From contig DKEG01000015.1 in assembly GCA_002452095.1 (NCBI GenBank), positions 42,349-58,295 on the forward strand: DNA of 15,947 bases, written 5' to 3'. Each line of letters begins with the position of its first letter. The stretch's first letter is position 1. The notes under the pieces are model-generated. The model was not told the DNA's origin. It saw only the letters and a program-made list of their open reading frames with translations, and searched no databases. Made by a program: the position numbers and the translations under genes. Source of the stretch: Bacteroidales bacterium UBA6828 (GTDB lineage: Bacteria > Bacteroidota > Bacteroidia > Bacteroidales > Paludibacteraceae). Positions 1-7,618 of the stretch are shown here, in pieces.

Positions 1-110
1 CATACGGTTTGTGCCAAACCGACCGCGGACGAGGAGAGCACCCCGCCACGTCCACGGACTTGCGGGGACCCCGCAGGGCGTCCGCGTCCCCGGCGGGAGG
101 TGGTGGTAAC
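1..110. other. GC-rich inverted-repeat patch at window start
   Basis: There is no convincing gene here. Several nested inverted repeats are visible: CGGTTT (5-10) with AAACCG (16-21), CCCGCC (42-47) with GGCGGG (92-97), and inside the latter an exact mirror-paired TGCGGGG (61-67) / CCCCGCA (69-75) around A68. The composition is clearly more GC-rich than the AT-rich sequence just downstream. It could be the end of a dispersed extragenic palindromic element or the 3' structure of a gene lying outside the window. The function is unknown. Confidence 0.5.
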
Positions 111-113
111 TTA

Positions 114-136
114 GGGGTAAACACGGGGGTAAACAC
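114..136 (+). repeat. Two direct copies of an 11-bp word, GGGGTAAACAC
   Basis: GGGGTAAACAC occurs at 114-124 and again at 126-136, separated by one G. It lies just before the 11-bp array at 149-215, and both units are 11 bp long. No function is recognised. Confidence 0.8.
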
Positions 137-148
137 AGTGAAACGCGC

Positions 149-215
149 TTTATCTACGGCTTTATCTACCGTTTATCTACCGTTTATCTACCGTATATCT
201 ACCGTGTATCTACCG
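149..215 (+). repeat. 11-bp tandem repeat, six units (TTTATCTACCG)
   Basis: Units are 149-160 (12-bp variant, TTTATCTACGGC), 161-171, 172-182, 183-193 (three identical copies of TTTATCTACCG), 194-204 (TATATCTACCG) and 205-215 (TGTATCTACCG). The ATCTACCG core is constant in the last five. The array sits about 70 bp upstream of the kbl promoter -33 element. A period of 11 bp is close to one helical turn, so it could present a protein site repeatedly on one DNA face or produce curvature; this is inference. Confidence 0.9.
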
Positions 216-286
216 TAGTGTCCGGCTTGTAGAGCCTGTGGCGGGGGAACGCAGATAGGGGCAAAAAGGGTAAAAATGGGGTGGGT

Positions 287-318
287 ATTGTGTATTTTAA
301 GAAAAAGCAGTATCTTTG
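287..318 (+). promoter_or_regulatory. Bacteroidetes-type promoter of the kbl-tdh operon
   Basis: TATCTTTG at 311-318 is an exact match to the Bacteroidetes -7 consensus TAnnTTTG. ATTG at 287-290, 20 bp upstream, fits the -33 element (TTTG/TTG). Transcription would start near 323-326, giving a leader of about 168 nt before the kbl ATG at 492. The 13-bp repeat at 339-403 would then be transcribed at the very 5' end of the mRNA. Confidence 0.7.
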
Positions 319-338
319 TGGGGTGAAAACTACATAAT

Positions 339-403
339 GTGCAACCACTAAGTGCAACCACTAAGTGCAACTACCAAGTGCAACTACCAAGTGCAACCAC
401 TAA
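339..403 (+). repeat. 13-bp tandem repeat, five units, in the predicted kbl leader
   Basis: Units are GTGCAACCACTAA (339-351, 352-364, 391-403) and GTGCAACTACCAA (365-377, 378-390), in the order A-A-B-B-A. All are exactly 13 bp with no spacer. In A units preceded by an A (352-364 and 391-403), AGTG-CAAC-CACT can form a 4-bp mini-hairpin, which the B form cannot. Because the array starts about 15 nt after the predicted transcription start, it should be present in the mRNA leader. It is not a CRISPR array, since there are no spacers. Confidence 0.9.
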
Positions 404-491
404 TGCGGCGTAGCCGTCACGGACGTGCAGTCCTAAACGTTTGCGCAGCGAAGCAGCAACACGGAGGACAAACCTTTTAACAACATATACT
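404..491 (+). promoter_or_regulatory. Rest of kbl leader with two small hairpins
   Basis: The remaining leader carries CGGC (406-409)-GTA-GCCG (413-416) and GGAC (421-424)-GTGCA-GTCC (430-433). A GGAGG at 463-467 resembles a Shine-Dalgarno site but lies 24 nt before the kbl ATG, too far to serve it, and no other ATG follows at the usual distance. The bases directly before the ATG are A/T-rich, as is usual in Bacteroidetes. Confidence 0.35.
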
Positions 492-1694
492 ATGTACACC
501 GAATTTCAAAAACATCTGCAGCAGACGCTGCAAGAGATTCGCGACGCAGGACTCTACAAGAATGAACGCGTCATCGTTACCCCCCAATCGTCCGGCATCC
601 AAGTGGATAACGGTGGCAAGCGTATGGATGTAATCAATTTCTGTGCGAACAACTACCTCGGATTGGCGGATAACAAAGAACTGATAGAGGCAGCCAAAGA
701 GCGTATGGACAGCCGCGGATACGGTATGGCTTCGGTGCGTTTTATTTGCGGCACGCAAGATACACACAAGCAGTTGGAGAAAGCCATTTCGGACTTTTTC
801 GGCACGGAAGATACGATACTCTATGCGGCTTGTTTCGATGCCAACGGCGGTTTGTTCGAGCCGCTGCTGACCGACGAGGACGCGATCATCTCCGATGCGC
901 TCAACCATGCGTCAATCATTGACGGTGTGCGCCTATGCAAGGCGGTGCGCTACCGCTATGCCAACGGCGATATGGCAGACCTGGAGGAGCAACTGAAGAA
1001 AGCACAGTCACAGCGTTTCCGTATCATCGCTACGGACGGTGTGTTTTCGATGGACGGCAATGTATGTCCGCTGGACAAGATATATGAACTGGCACAGAAA
1101 TACAACGCTCTGGTGATGGTGGACGAGAGCCACTCAGCGGGCGTGGTAGGCAAGACGGGACACGGCGTAACGGAGCAGTTCGGTCTGCGGGGGAAGATAG
1201 AGATACTGACGGGAACGCTCGGCAAAGCCTTCGGCGGCTCGGTAGGCGGTTTCACGACGGGCAAGAAAGAGATTGTCGACCTGCTCCGCCAGCGCAGCCG
1301 TCCCTACCTGTTCTCCAACTCCATTCCGCCGATGATTGCGGCAGCCGGGCTGAAGACGTTTGAGATACTGACCCGCAGTAACGAGTTGCAAGACCGTTTG
1401 CACGCCAACACGGAGTATTTTGTGGGCAAGATGAAAGCGGCGGGGTTTGACATCAAACCGACGCAGTCGGCTATCTGTGCCGTGATGCTCTACGATGCGC
1501 GGTTGAGCCAGGATTTCGCTGCGGCTCTGCAGAACGAGGGCATCTATGTAACAGGTTTCTACTATCCCGTGGTGCCGAAAGGGCAGGCGCGTATCCGCGT
1601 GCAACTTTCCGCTGCGCATACACAAGAGCAGTTGGACAAAGGTATAGAGGCGTTTGTGAAAGTAGGCAAACGGTTGAAAGTAATTATGAATTAA
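492..1694 (+). CDS. kbl: 2-amino-3-ketobutyrate CoA ligase (glycine C-acetyltransferase)
   Basis: This PLP enzyme (EC 2.3.1.29) cleaves 2-amino-3-ketobutyrate with CoA to glycine and acetyl-CoA, the second step of threonine catabolism in the cytosol. The 400-residue protein belongs to the alpha-oxoamine synthase family of fold-type I aminotransferases and matches the usual length of about 398. Visible motifs are the glycine-rich GYGMASVRFICGTQ stretch (residues 77-90), DESHS with the PLP-ring aspartate D211, and TGTLGKAFGG with the Schiff-base lysine at K245. The reading frame stays open upstream to a TTG at 441, but ATG 492 is chosen because MYTEFQKHLQ aligns with the family N-terminus and the upstream 17 residues do not. 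It is the first gene of a kbl-tdh operon with a repeat-rich leader, and its stop codon begins a 7-bp repeat. Confidence 0.97.
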   Translation: MYTEFQKHLQQTLQEIRDAGLYKNERVIVTPQSSGIQVDNGGKRMDVINFCANNYLGLADNKELIEAAKERMDSRGYGMASVRFICGTQDTHKQLEKAISDFFGTEDTILYAACFDANGGLFEPLLTDEDAIISDALNHASIIDGVRLCKAVRYRYANGDMADLEEQLKKAQSQRFRIIATDGVFSMDGNVCPLDKIYELAQKYNALVMVDESHSAGVVGKTGHGVTEQFGLRGKIEILTGTLGKAFGGSVGGFTTGKKEIVDLLRQRSRPYLFSNSIPPMIAAAGLKTFEILTRSNELQDRLHANTEYFVGKMKAAGFDIKPTQSAICAVMLYDARLSQDFAAALQNEGIYVTGFYYPVVPKGQARIRVQLSAAHTQEQLDKGIEAFVKVGKRLKVIMN

Positions 1695-1779
1695 GAATTA
1701 TGAATTATGAATTATGAATGAGATGTATTGAGATTTTCAAGACGGAGAGTAGAAAATCTGAATTCCTAATTCTTAATTA
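1688..1779. repeat. 7-bp repeats forming an inverted pair in the kbl-tdh gap
   Basis: GAATTAA (1688-1694, containing the kbl stop) is followed by three GAATTAT copies (1695-1715). At the other end of the gap, 1760-1778 read on the - strand gives AATTAAG-AATTAGG-AATTC, again with period 7. The two ends pair as AATTAAGAATTA (1689-1700) with its reverse complement at 1767-1778, a 12-bp stem with a 66-nt loop. It may fold in the kbl-tdh mRNA. No T-tract terminator is present. Confidence 0.8.
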
Positions 1780-1788
1780 TTTGAAGTT

Positions 1789-2814
1789 ATGAAAGCATTA
1801 CGGAAGACACGTCCCGAATACGGGATTTGGATGGAAGAGATACCGATGCCCGAAGTGGGTGTGAACGATGTACTGATCAAGGTGAAGAAAGCCGCCATCT
1901 GCGGAACTGACCTGCATATGTACAGATGGGACGACTGGTCGCAGAAACACTGTGTGCCGCCCTACACGATGGGGCATGAGTTCGTGGGCGAGGTGGTGGA
2001 GACAGGTCCCGGTGTGCGCAATACGAAAGTGGGGGAGCGCGTAACCGCCGAGGGGCATATTGTCTGCGGGCATTGCCGCAACTGCCGCCGCGGGATGGGG
2101 CATGTATGCGAGAACAGCCTGTCGGTGGGTATATTCGGCAAAGACGGTGCTTTTGCGGAATATGTTACGATTCCCGAGTCGAACATCGTGCACCTCAACC
2201 CCGCCATACCCGATGACTTTGCGGCGATTATGGATCCGTTCGGCAATGCCACGCATACAGCATTGGCATTTCCGCTGCTGGGCGAGGATGTGCTGATTAC
2301 GGGAGCCGGTCTGATCGGTACGATGGCGGCTGGTATATGCCGCTATGCGGGGGCGAAACATGTGGTGGTGACGGACATCAATCCGCTGCGCTTGGAGATA
2401 GCCAAGAAGATGGGTGCGACGCTCACGGTGGATGGTTCGAAAGGCGAGACGGTAGAGGCCGCTATGAAGCAACTCGGTATCCGCGGTTTTGATGTGGGAC
2501 TTGAGATGTCTGGTGCGCCGTCGGCGTTCAACGATATGATACAGCATATGTACAAAGGTTCGAACATCGCCCAACTCGGTATCCTGCCTTCGAATACGCA
2601 GGTCAACTGGTCGGACGTGATATTCAATGCACTGACTATCAAGGGTATCACGGGTCGCCGTATGTGGGAGACATGGTATCAGATGGAGCAGATGCTGCTG
2701 GGGGGGCTCGACCTCAGTCCGGTGATTACCCATCATTTCAAGTTCGACGACTTCCAAAAGGGCTTCAATGTGATGGAAAGCGGGCAATGCGGCAAGGTGC
2801 TGCTGGAGTGGTAA
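1789..2814 (+). CDS. tdh: L-threonine 3-dehydrogenase
   Basis: This zinc-dependent medium-chain dehydrogenase (EC 1.1.1.103) oxidises L-threonine with NAD+ to 2-amino-3-ketobutyrate, the substrate of Kbl encoded just upstream. The 341 residues equal the length of the E. coli enzyme. The catalytic zinc ligands are visible at C38 (AICGTDLH) and H63-E64 (GHEF). The structural zinc site is C93, C96, C99 and C107. The Rossmann motif GAGLIG is at 172-177, followed by the NAD-selective aspartate D196 (VVTDIN). The ATG at 1789 is preceded by an A/T-rich stretch without a Shine-Dalgarno site. The gap of 94 nt after kbl shows no recognisable promoter, so co-transcription with kbl is likely. Confidence 0.97.
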   Translation: MKALRKTRPEYGIWMEEIPMPEVGVNDVLIKVKKAAICGTDLHMYRWDDWSQKHCVPPYTMGHEFVGEVVETGPGVRNTKVGERVTAEGHIVCGHCRNCRRGMGHVCENSLSVGIFGKDGAFAEYVTIPESNIVHLNPAIPDDFAAIMDPFGNATHTALAFPLLGEDVLITGAGLIGTMAAGICRYAGAKHVVVTDINPLRLEIAKKMGATLTVDGSKGETVEAAMKQLGIRGFDVGLEMSGAPSAFNDMIQHMYKGSNIAQLGILPSNTQVNWSDVIFNALTIKGITGRRMWETWYQMEQMLLGGLDLSPVITHHFKFDDFQKGFNVMESGQCGKVLLEW

Positions 2815-2828
2815 AAACAAGAATCAGT

Positions 2829-2862
2829 GCATAGAATTTCCTTCAAGTGGGGGATTCTATGC
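2829..2862 (+). terminator. Hairpin after tdh, possible terminator or attenuator
   Basis: GCATAGAAT (2829-2837) pairs exactly with ATTCTATGC (2854-2862). TTCC/GGGG extends the stem to 13 bp, allowing two G-T pairs, around an 8-nt loop. It starts 15 nt after the tdh stop and ends 16 nt before the next ATG. The downstream sequence (CTGTTTATATAC) has only a weak T-run, so it may terminate incompletely or act as a processing or stability element. Confidence 0.55.
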
Positions 2863-2878
2863 CTGTTTATATACAATT

Positions 2879-5776
2879 ATGAGAAAATTTTTTGCGTGCA
2901 TAGCATTACTGCTTTGTGTCCTGCTTGTGCAGGCAGAGCAGAGCAACGGGCTGATTGAGTACAAGTTAGACAACGGTCTGACGGTAATGTTGTGGGAGGA
3001 CCACGACCAACCCGATGTGCAGGGCTGGACGGTTACGCGTGTGGGGTCAATAGATGAACCCGAGACGGCGACGGGTCTGGCACACTATCTGGAACATATG
3101 CTTTTTAAGGGTACTGACCGTATCGGAACACTCGATTGGGAGAAAGAACGCCCGCTGTATGAACACGTGATAGCATTGTACGACACGCTGGCTATGACCG
3201 AAGACCCAAAGAGCCGTGAGGCTATACAGACTCGTATCAACAAGGTATCGTGCGAGGAAGCCCTCTATTCGGCTACAGACGAGTTTCCCAACTTGATACA
3301 GAGCATAGGTGGCGAGGGGCTGAATGCTTTTACCTCCTACGATGAGACGTGTTTTATGAACTCATTCCCCGGTTATCAGTTGGAACGTTGGCTCACACTC
3401 TATTCCGACCGGTTGATACATCCGGTTTTCCGCTCTTTCCAAGCCGAGTTGGAGAATGTGTTTGAGGAATACAATATGTATCTAGATGACAATTCTACGC
3501 ACGTACAGAATTTTGTGAACGGGCATCTCTATGCGGGGCATGCCTATGCACGCGACATCATCGGTTATCCCGATGATCTGAAGAATCCGAAACTGCGCCG
3601 GTTGATTGAATTCTACGACACGTGGTATGTGCCGAACAATATGGCACTAATCCTAGTGGGGGATTTCAATGCAGAGGAAGCCAAGCCGTTGATAGAAAAG
3701 ACCTTCGGGCGTTTACAGGCTAAACCCTTGCCGGTGCGCAAAGTATATCCGCAAACGGATTTTTCCAAAGATGAGCGGTTTGTTGCCAAGTTGGGCTATA
3801 TGCCTATGGTGGAGATTGGCTATAAAGGTGTTCCGGCAGGCAATAAAGATGAGTTGTTGTTGGATTTTGTAACTTCGCTACTGTCCAACTCTATGCAAGT
3901 GGGCTTGTTGGACAAGTTGGTATTGGACAGCAAAGTGATGTATGCGTGGGCAAGCAACGATTCTCGCCGTGATCAAGGGCGTATCGAGTTGGTGGCTGTT
4001 CCCTATATGGATGCTGCTACACGACGATACAACTCACTCGCGGAAGCAGAAGAAGTGGTGATGACAGAGGTGGAAAAACTCGTTAAGGGCGATATAGATA
4101 CCGCTTTGGTTGCGGCGGTGCGCGAGGATTTCTATCAGCAGTTCGACCGCACTTTGGAATACCCGCAGATGAAAGTGCGCCTATTGGAGCATAGTTTTGT
4201 CTATCAGCAGCCTATAGAGGAACTGTTGCAGCAGAAAGAGCAGGTTGCTGCCATTACGCTTGCGGATATTCAGCGTGTAGCCAAGCAGTATTTCGCCGCC
4301 CCGCGCAAGACATTTGAGATAGAAGAGGGCAATCCGAAGAAGAACAAATTGCCCAAACCGAAGATTCATCCGCTCACACCGCCTAAAGGAGAATCGGACT
4401 ATTATGCCCATTTCGACACTATTCCCGCAGGGCATCTGGTACCAAGATTTATTGATTTTAACGATATAGACCAGGATAATTTCTACGATGGTGTATATGT
4501 CTATTGCACCCCAAACGAGCAGAATCATATATTCTCCCTGCGCCTGAAATACGGGGTGGGAACGTATGAGATACCTATGCTGGAATATGCTACCGCAATG
4601 ATGAATATCTCCGGCGTGAAAGGTAATCCAGGAATGACATCGGTGGAGTTCCGCGCCCGTCTGGCACAACTCGGTGCCAAGTGTACGTATTCGGTTACGG
4701 ACAACTATTTTCTAGTAGATATAGAGGGCAACGAGGCGAATCTGCAGGATATAGTCTCGCTTGTCAATCTCCATCTGCTTTTCCCAAATTTCAGTTCGGA
4801 TAACGATGTGCTGCTCAACAATATCAAGGGGCAGGAATACTCTATGCGCCAAATGGAGCAGAAAAACACCGATATGGTGGCTGATGCGGCTATGGAATAT
4901 ATGCGCTATGGTGAAAATTCGGCATATATCCGCCGTCCGCCGTCGCAAGATGTGCTAGAACTGACCGGCACTCAGTTGGAGAGCGAACTGCATCGTGCAT
5001 TGGATTATGAACTGGAAATCCACTATGCGGGTGCCTTACCGGCGTTGGATGTCAAGTCCGTTCTCTATGGTCGTCTGCCTATGGCGGAGCATGCACGCCT
5101 GACCAATTCACCCATAGACCGCCCGCAGAAACCGGTAGATAAGAATGCGGTCTATTTCTTGCCAGATGCTACTATGCAGCAGGCAAAGGTATATTTTCTG
5201 ATTGACGGCGAGCCCTATTCAATCAATGATGCCGTCCGCTATATGGCGTTCAATGAGTATTTCGGTGGTGGTTTCTCGGGGTTGGTGATGAACGAGATAC
5301 GTGAGAAACGCTCTATGGCATATACGGCTTACGGCTATTTCGAACGTCCACCCCTCCAAGGTCGTACAACCCGTTTTGTGGGGTATGTGGGTACGCAGTC
5401 CGACAAAGTGGCGGACGCTGTTGATGTGTATATGAATCTGCTGGATTCTATGCCCGAATATCCCACCACGATAGAGAACATCCGCACTATGCTGCGCCAG
5501 TCGGTATTGTCGAACAAACCTACTTTCCGCAAGAAAAGTGAGCGTCTGACGAGCCTGATGCGCTTGGGCTATGCTATCGACCCCGCCACGCTGCAAGTGC
5601 GGCAGATACAGCGGTTGCGGTTTGACGACATAGATGCGTTCTATCGCTCGCACGTTCAAGGCAAACCAGTGGCAATACTTATCGTGGGCGACCCGAAACT
5701 GATTGACCAAAAGCAGATTAAGGCACACTATGGCAAAATAACCAAACTAAGCAAAAACAAATTATTCAGTTACTAA
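2879..5776 (+). CDS. Secreted M16 family zinc peptidase (insulinase/pitrilysin type)
   Basis: This is a two-half M16 metallopeptidase of 965 residues, the normal length for single-chain pitrilysin-like enzymes. Residues 1-19 form a signal peptide (hydrophobic LLLCVLLVQA ending before EQSNG), so it acts in the periplasm or at the surface. The inverted zinc motif HYLEH is at 69-73, and the acidic pair expected to complete the site lies at E190/E197 (AELENVFEEY). The spacing from HxxEH to the last glutamate is longer than in classical pitrilysin because of a helical insert at roughly 85-130, a feature I associate with a common Bacteroidetes M16 subfamily. The C-terminal half has the family's arginine/tyrosine signature, IREKRSMAYTAYG, near residue 805. 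The substrate is unknown; family members usually degrade peptides. Its stop is 3 nt before the era ATG, so the two are probably co-transcribed. Confidence 0.93.
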   Translation: MRKFFACIALLLCVLLVQAEQSNGLIEYKLDNGLTVMLWEDHDQPDVQGWTVTRVGSIDEPETATGLAHYLEHMLFKGTDRIGTLDWEKERPLYEHVIALYDTLAMTEDPKSREAIQTRINKVSCEEALYSATDEFPNLIQSIGGEGLNAFTSYDETCFMNSFPGYQLERWLTLYSDRLIHPVFRSFQAELENVFEEYNMYLDDNSTHVQNFVNGHLYAGHAYARDIIGYPDDLKNPKLRRLIEFYDTWYVPNNMALILVGDFNAEEAKPLIEKTFGRLQAKPLPVRKVYPQTDFSKDERFVAKLGYMPMVEIGYKGVPAGNKDELLLDFVTSLLSNSMQVGLLDKLVLDSKVMYAWASNDSRRDQGRIELVAVPYMDAATRRYNSLAEAEEVVMTEVEKLVKGDIDTALVAAVREDFYQQFDRTLEYPQMKVRLLEHSFVYQQPIEELLQQKEQVAAITLADIQRVAKQYFAAPRKTFEIEEGNPKKNKLPKPKIHPLTPPKGESDYYAHFDTIPAGHLVPRFIDFNDIDQDNFYDGVYVYCTPNEQNHIFSLRLKYGVGTYEIPMLEYATAMMNISGVKGNPGMTSVEFRARLAQLGAKCTYSVTDNYFLVDIEGNEANLQDIVSLVNLHLLFPNFSSDNDVLLNNIKGQEYSMRQMEQKNTDMVADAAMEYMRYGENSAYIRRPPSQDVLELTGTQLESELHRALDYELEIHYAGALPALDVKSVLYGRLPMAEHARLTNSPIDRPQKPVDKNAVYFLPDATMQQAKVYFLIDGEPYSINDAVRYMAFNEYFGGGFSGLVMNEIREKRSMAYTAYGYFERPPLQGRTTRFVGYVGTQSDKVADAVDVYMNLLDSMPEYPTTIENIRTMLRQSVLSNKPTFRKKSERLTSLMRLGYAIDPATLQVRQIQRLRFDDIDAFYRSHVQGKPVAILIVGDPKLIDQKQIKAHYGKITKLSKNKLFSY

Positions 5777-5779
5777 TCT

Positions 5780-6697
5780 ATGCACAAAGCAGGTTTCGTA
5801 AATATAGTCGGCAACCCCAATGTGGGCAAGTCCACGCTGATGAACGCCCTGGTGGGCGAGCGGCTGTCGATCATTACTTCCAAGGCGCAGACCACCCGCC
5901 ATCGTATTATGGGTATTGTCAATGGCGAGGATTTCCAGATGGTCTATTCCGATACCCCGGGTGTGCTGCACCCCAACTACAAACTACAGGAGCAGATGCT
6001 TGAGTTCTCGCGCTCCGCATTGGTGGATGCCGATGTTCTGCTCTATGTAACGGACGTGCAGGACAATGTGGAGAAAAATGCCGATTTTCTCGACAAAGTG
6101 AAAAAGATGGCTGCGCAGCAGGGCAGGTGCCGTGTGTTCCTTGTTATCAATAAGATTGACCTTACCACGCAGGATACCCTCGAGCGGTTGGTGGAGTTCT
6201 GGCACAGCCAACTGCCGGAAGCCACTATATTCCCAATCTCCGCCAAGGAGCGTTTCGGCGTAGCACAACTATTCGATGCCATCCGCGATGCTTTGCCCGA
6301 GTGTCCGCCGTTCTTCCCAAAAGACCAACTCACCGACAAGCCTGCACGGTTCTTCGTGGACGAGATTATCCGCGAGAAAATCCTGCTTTCCTACGACAAG
6401 GAGATTCCTTATTCGGTAGAAGTGGAGGTGGAGTCGTTCAAGGACGAAGAACCCTCGCCGCAACACCCCCAAGGGCTGATACGTATCAGTGCAGTCATCT
6501 ATGTGGAGCGCGACAGTCAGAAAGGTATTATCATCGGCAAGGCAGGTACTGCCCTCAAGCGCGTCGGTACACAGGCACGCACCGAGATAGAGGAATTCTT
6601 CCAGAAACCGGTGTTTTTGCAACTATTCGTCAAGGTGGACAAAGACTGGCGCAGCAACCAATCCCGCCTCAAACACTACGGTTACGACCTGAACTAA
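5780..6697 (+). CDS. era: GTPase Era, 16S rRNA-binding ribosome assembly factor
   Basis: Era is an essential GTPase that binds the 3' end of 16S rRNA and helps 30S subunit maturation in the cytosol. The 305-residue length is typical. GTPase motifs are all visible: G1 GNPNVGKST (11-19), G2 in KAQTTRHRIMG (35-45), G3 DTPG (58-61), G4 NKID (124-127) and G5 SAK (154-156). The C-terminal KH domain carries the GKAG loop (253-256) and the conserved GTQARTEIEEF helix with a downstream KVDKDWR. A short charged/proline segment (KDEEPSPQHPQG, 221-232) lies in the KH-domain strand region. It follows the M16 gene by 3 nt and ends before a convergent gene. Confidence 0.98.
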   Translation: MHKAGFVNIVGNPNVGKSTLMNALVGERLSIITSKAQTTRHRIMGIVNGEDFQMVYSDTPGVLHPNYKLQEQMLEFSRSALVDADVLLYVTDVQDNVEKNADFLDKVKKMAAQQGRCRVFLVINKIDLTTQDTLERLVEFWHSQLPEATIFPISAKERFGVAQLFDAIRDALPECPPFFPKDQLTDKPARFFVDEIIREKILLSYDKEIPYSVEVEVESFKDEEPSPQHPQGLIRISAVIYVERDSQKGIIIGKAGTALKRVGTQARTEIEEFFQKPVFLQLFVKVDKDWRSNQSRLKHYGYDLN

Positions 6698-6701
6698 TGA
6701 C

Positions 6702-6715
6702 GAATTAGGAATTGT
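6702..6715 (+). repeat. Two 7-bp units after era (GAATTAG-GAATTGT)
   Basis: GAATTAG (6702-6708) and GAATTGT (6709-6715) start 4 nt after the era stop. The AATTAGG word is the same as in the kbl-tdh gap (1765-1771, - strand). It is short and is listed because it repeats the pattern seen at other gene ends. Confidence 0.5.
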
Positions 6716-6737
6716 TCCTCCCTGCTCTTTCCGTAAT

Positions 6738-6780
6738 ACACAAAAGCAGGCCGCCCGTTTCCAGAGCAGCCTGTTTGTGT
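6738..6780. terminator. Probable bidirectional terminator between era and batE
   Basis: ACACAAA (6738-6744) pairs with TTTGTGT (6774-6780), and CAGGC (6747-6751) with GCCTG (6769-6773). This gives 12 pairs with a 2-nt bulge (AG, 6745-6746) and a 17-nt loop. It sits between two convergent genes (era ends 6697, batE ends 6802), the expected place for a shared terminator. A competing helix, CTGCTCT (6722-6728) with AGAGCAG (6763-6769), would overlap the 3' arm. T-tracts are weak on both strands. Confidence 0.6.
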
Positions 6781-6801
6781 GTATATATGTCTGTTCCTCA
6801 A

Positions 6802-7575
6802 TCAGATACGCTCGAGGTTGGAGAGACGAATCCACCCCTGGTTGTTGCCCACACGGATATTGCACCAGTCGCCGATTGTCTCGCGGATATCCACTTTCGT
6901 ACCCTCGTGGAGCGTAAAGAGGTCGGTACCCGATCTGTCGGGCGACGACTTGGCATTGACCACACCTTGCGTGATAATCGCCTCCGCACGGAGCGTATCA
7001 CGGCGGTGGAGCGAACCGGCATTCACCCCGCTGAGGATGGCTACAAGCAGCAATACCCATGTGGTATGGAAAGCCGTTTTGCGCAGCCATATTGTGCGGC
7101 AGAGGAGGAACAAAAGCAGTCCTGCCAAGCAGATGGTAAACATAGAGACAGACAGCCACATCCACGTTTGCTCCGTGAGCAGGTTGCGCAGCGAGCGCAC
7201 CCAGTTGCTGATAAAGAATGCCTGCGTGTCGGTGATGTTGTCCGTGATGCGCGATTGGGCAAACTCCAAGTTGTATTTTGCGTCGGAGTAGGTGGGACGC
7301 AACCGCAAAGCCCGCTCGTAGGCGAGAATGGATTGTGCCAGTTCTCCCTGTTTGAAACGGGCATCGCCGAGGTTGTAATACACCACGGCATAGTCTTTGC
7401 TTACACCCGTACCGGCATCGTCAATGATGGTTTGGTATAGCGCAGCCGCATCGGCATAGTTGCCTGCCGCATACTGCTCATTCGCAGCCTCAAAAGCCGT
7501 TTGCGCCGTCGCAGGAATAGACACGCACCATACGCAAAAGGCTATGGCACATATATTATAGAATAGTCGTTTCAT
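6802..7575 (-). CDS. batE: BatE: TPR and SH3-like membrane protein
   Basis: This is the last gene of the Bat cluster and encodes 257 residues. The N-terminus (MKRLFYNICAIAFCVWCVSI, cut near PATAQ) is a signal peptide. Residues about 25-108 carry tetratricopeptide repeats (EQYAAGNYADAAALYQTII, then a canonical YYNLGDARFKQGELAQSILA...). Two membrane helices follow at about 138-159 and 170-187, and a C-terminal bacterial SH3-like domain at about 195-255 ends in GDWCNIRVGNNQGWIRLSNL. This order is characteristic of BatE. TPR domains generally mediate protein contacts, so it probably scaffolds the membrane Bat assembly with BatC, at the periplasmic side; the exact role is not known. It lies 148 nt after batD, a wide gap for an operon. 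Confidence 0.93.
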   Translation of the reverse strand: MKRLFYNICAIAFCVWCVSIPATAQTAFEAANEQYAAGNYADAAALYQTIIDDAGTGVSKDYAVVYYNLGDARFKQGELAQSILAYERALRLRPTYSDAKYNLEFAQSRITDNITDTQAFFISNWVRSLRNLLTEQTWMWLSVSMFTICLAGLLLFLLCRTIWLRKTAFHTTWVLLLVAILSGVNAGSLHRRDTLRAEAIITQGVVNAKSSPDRSGTDLFTLHEGTKVDIRETIGDWCNIRVGNNQGWIRLSNLERI

Positions 7576-7618
7576 ATTAGTTTATTTGTTAAAAAATATA
7601 ATATTAAAGTAGGTACAA

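Noticed and set aside
9..218. 69-codon open frame at the window start
   Set aside because: It consists of GC-rich palindromes followed by translated 11-bp repeats, with no plausible protein features.
149..403. CRISPR array suggested by clustered short repeats
   Set aside because: Repeat units are 11 and 13 bp and contiguous, with no spacers, and no cas genes are present.
441..491. N-terminal extension of Kbl from a TTG start
   Set aside because: The Kbl family begins at MYTEFQK; the 17 extra residues are not family-like and would start at a TTG within the leader.
319..491. A known riboswitch or T-box in the kbl leader
   Set aside because: No recognisable conserved core was found; only short hairpins and the 13-bp repeat are visible.
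1798..2820. 340-codon open frame antisense to tdh
   Set aside because: It is a codon-bias shadow of a certain gene; the translation is His/Arg-rich with no recognisable domain.
6712..7440. 242-codon open frame (+) opposite batE
   Set aside because: It runs antisense through the TPR, membrane and SH3-like domains of BatE and shows no protein-like features of its own.
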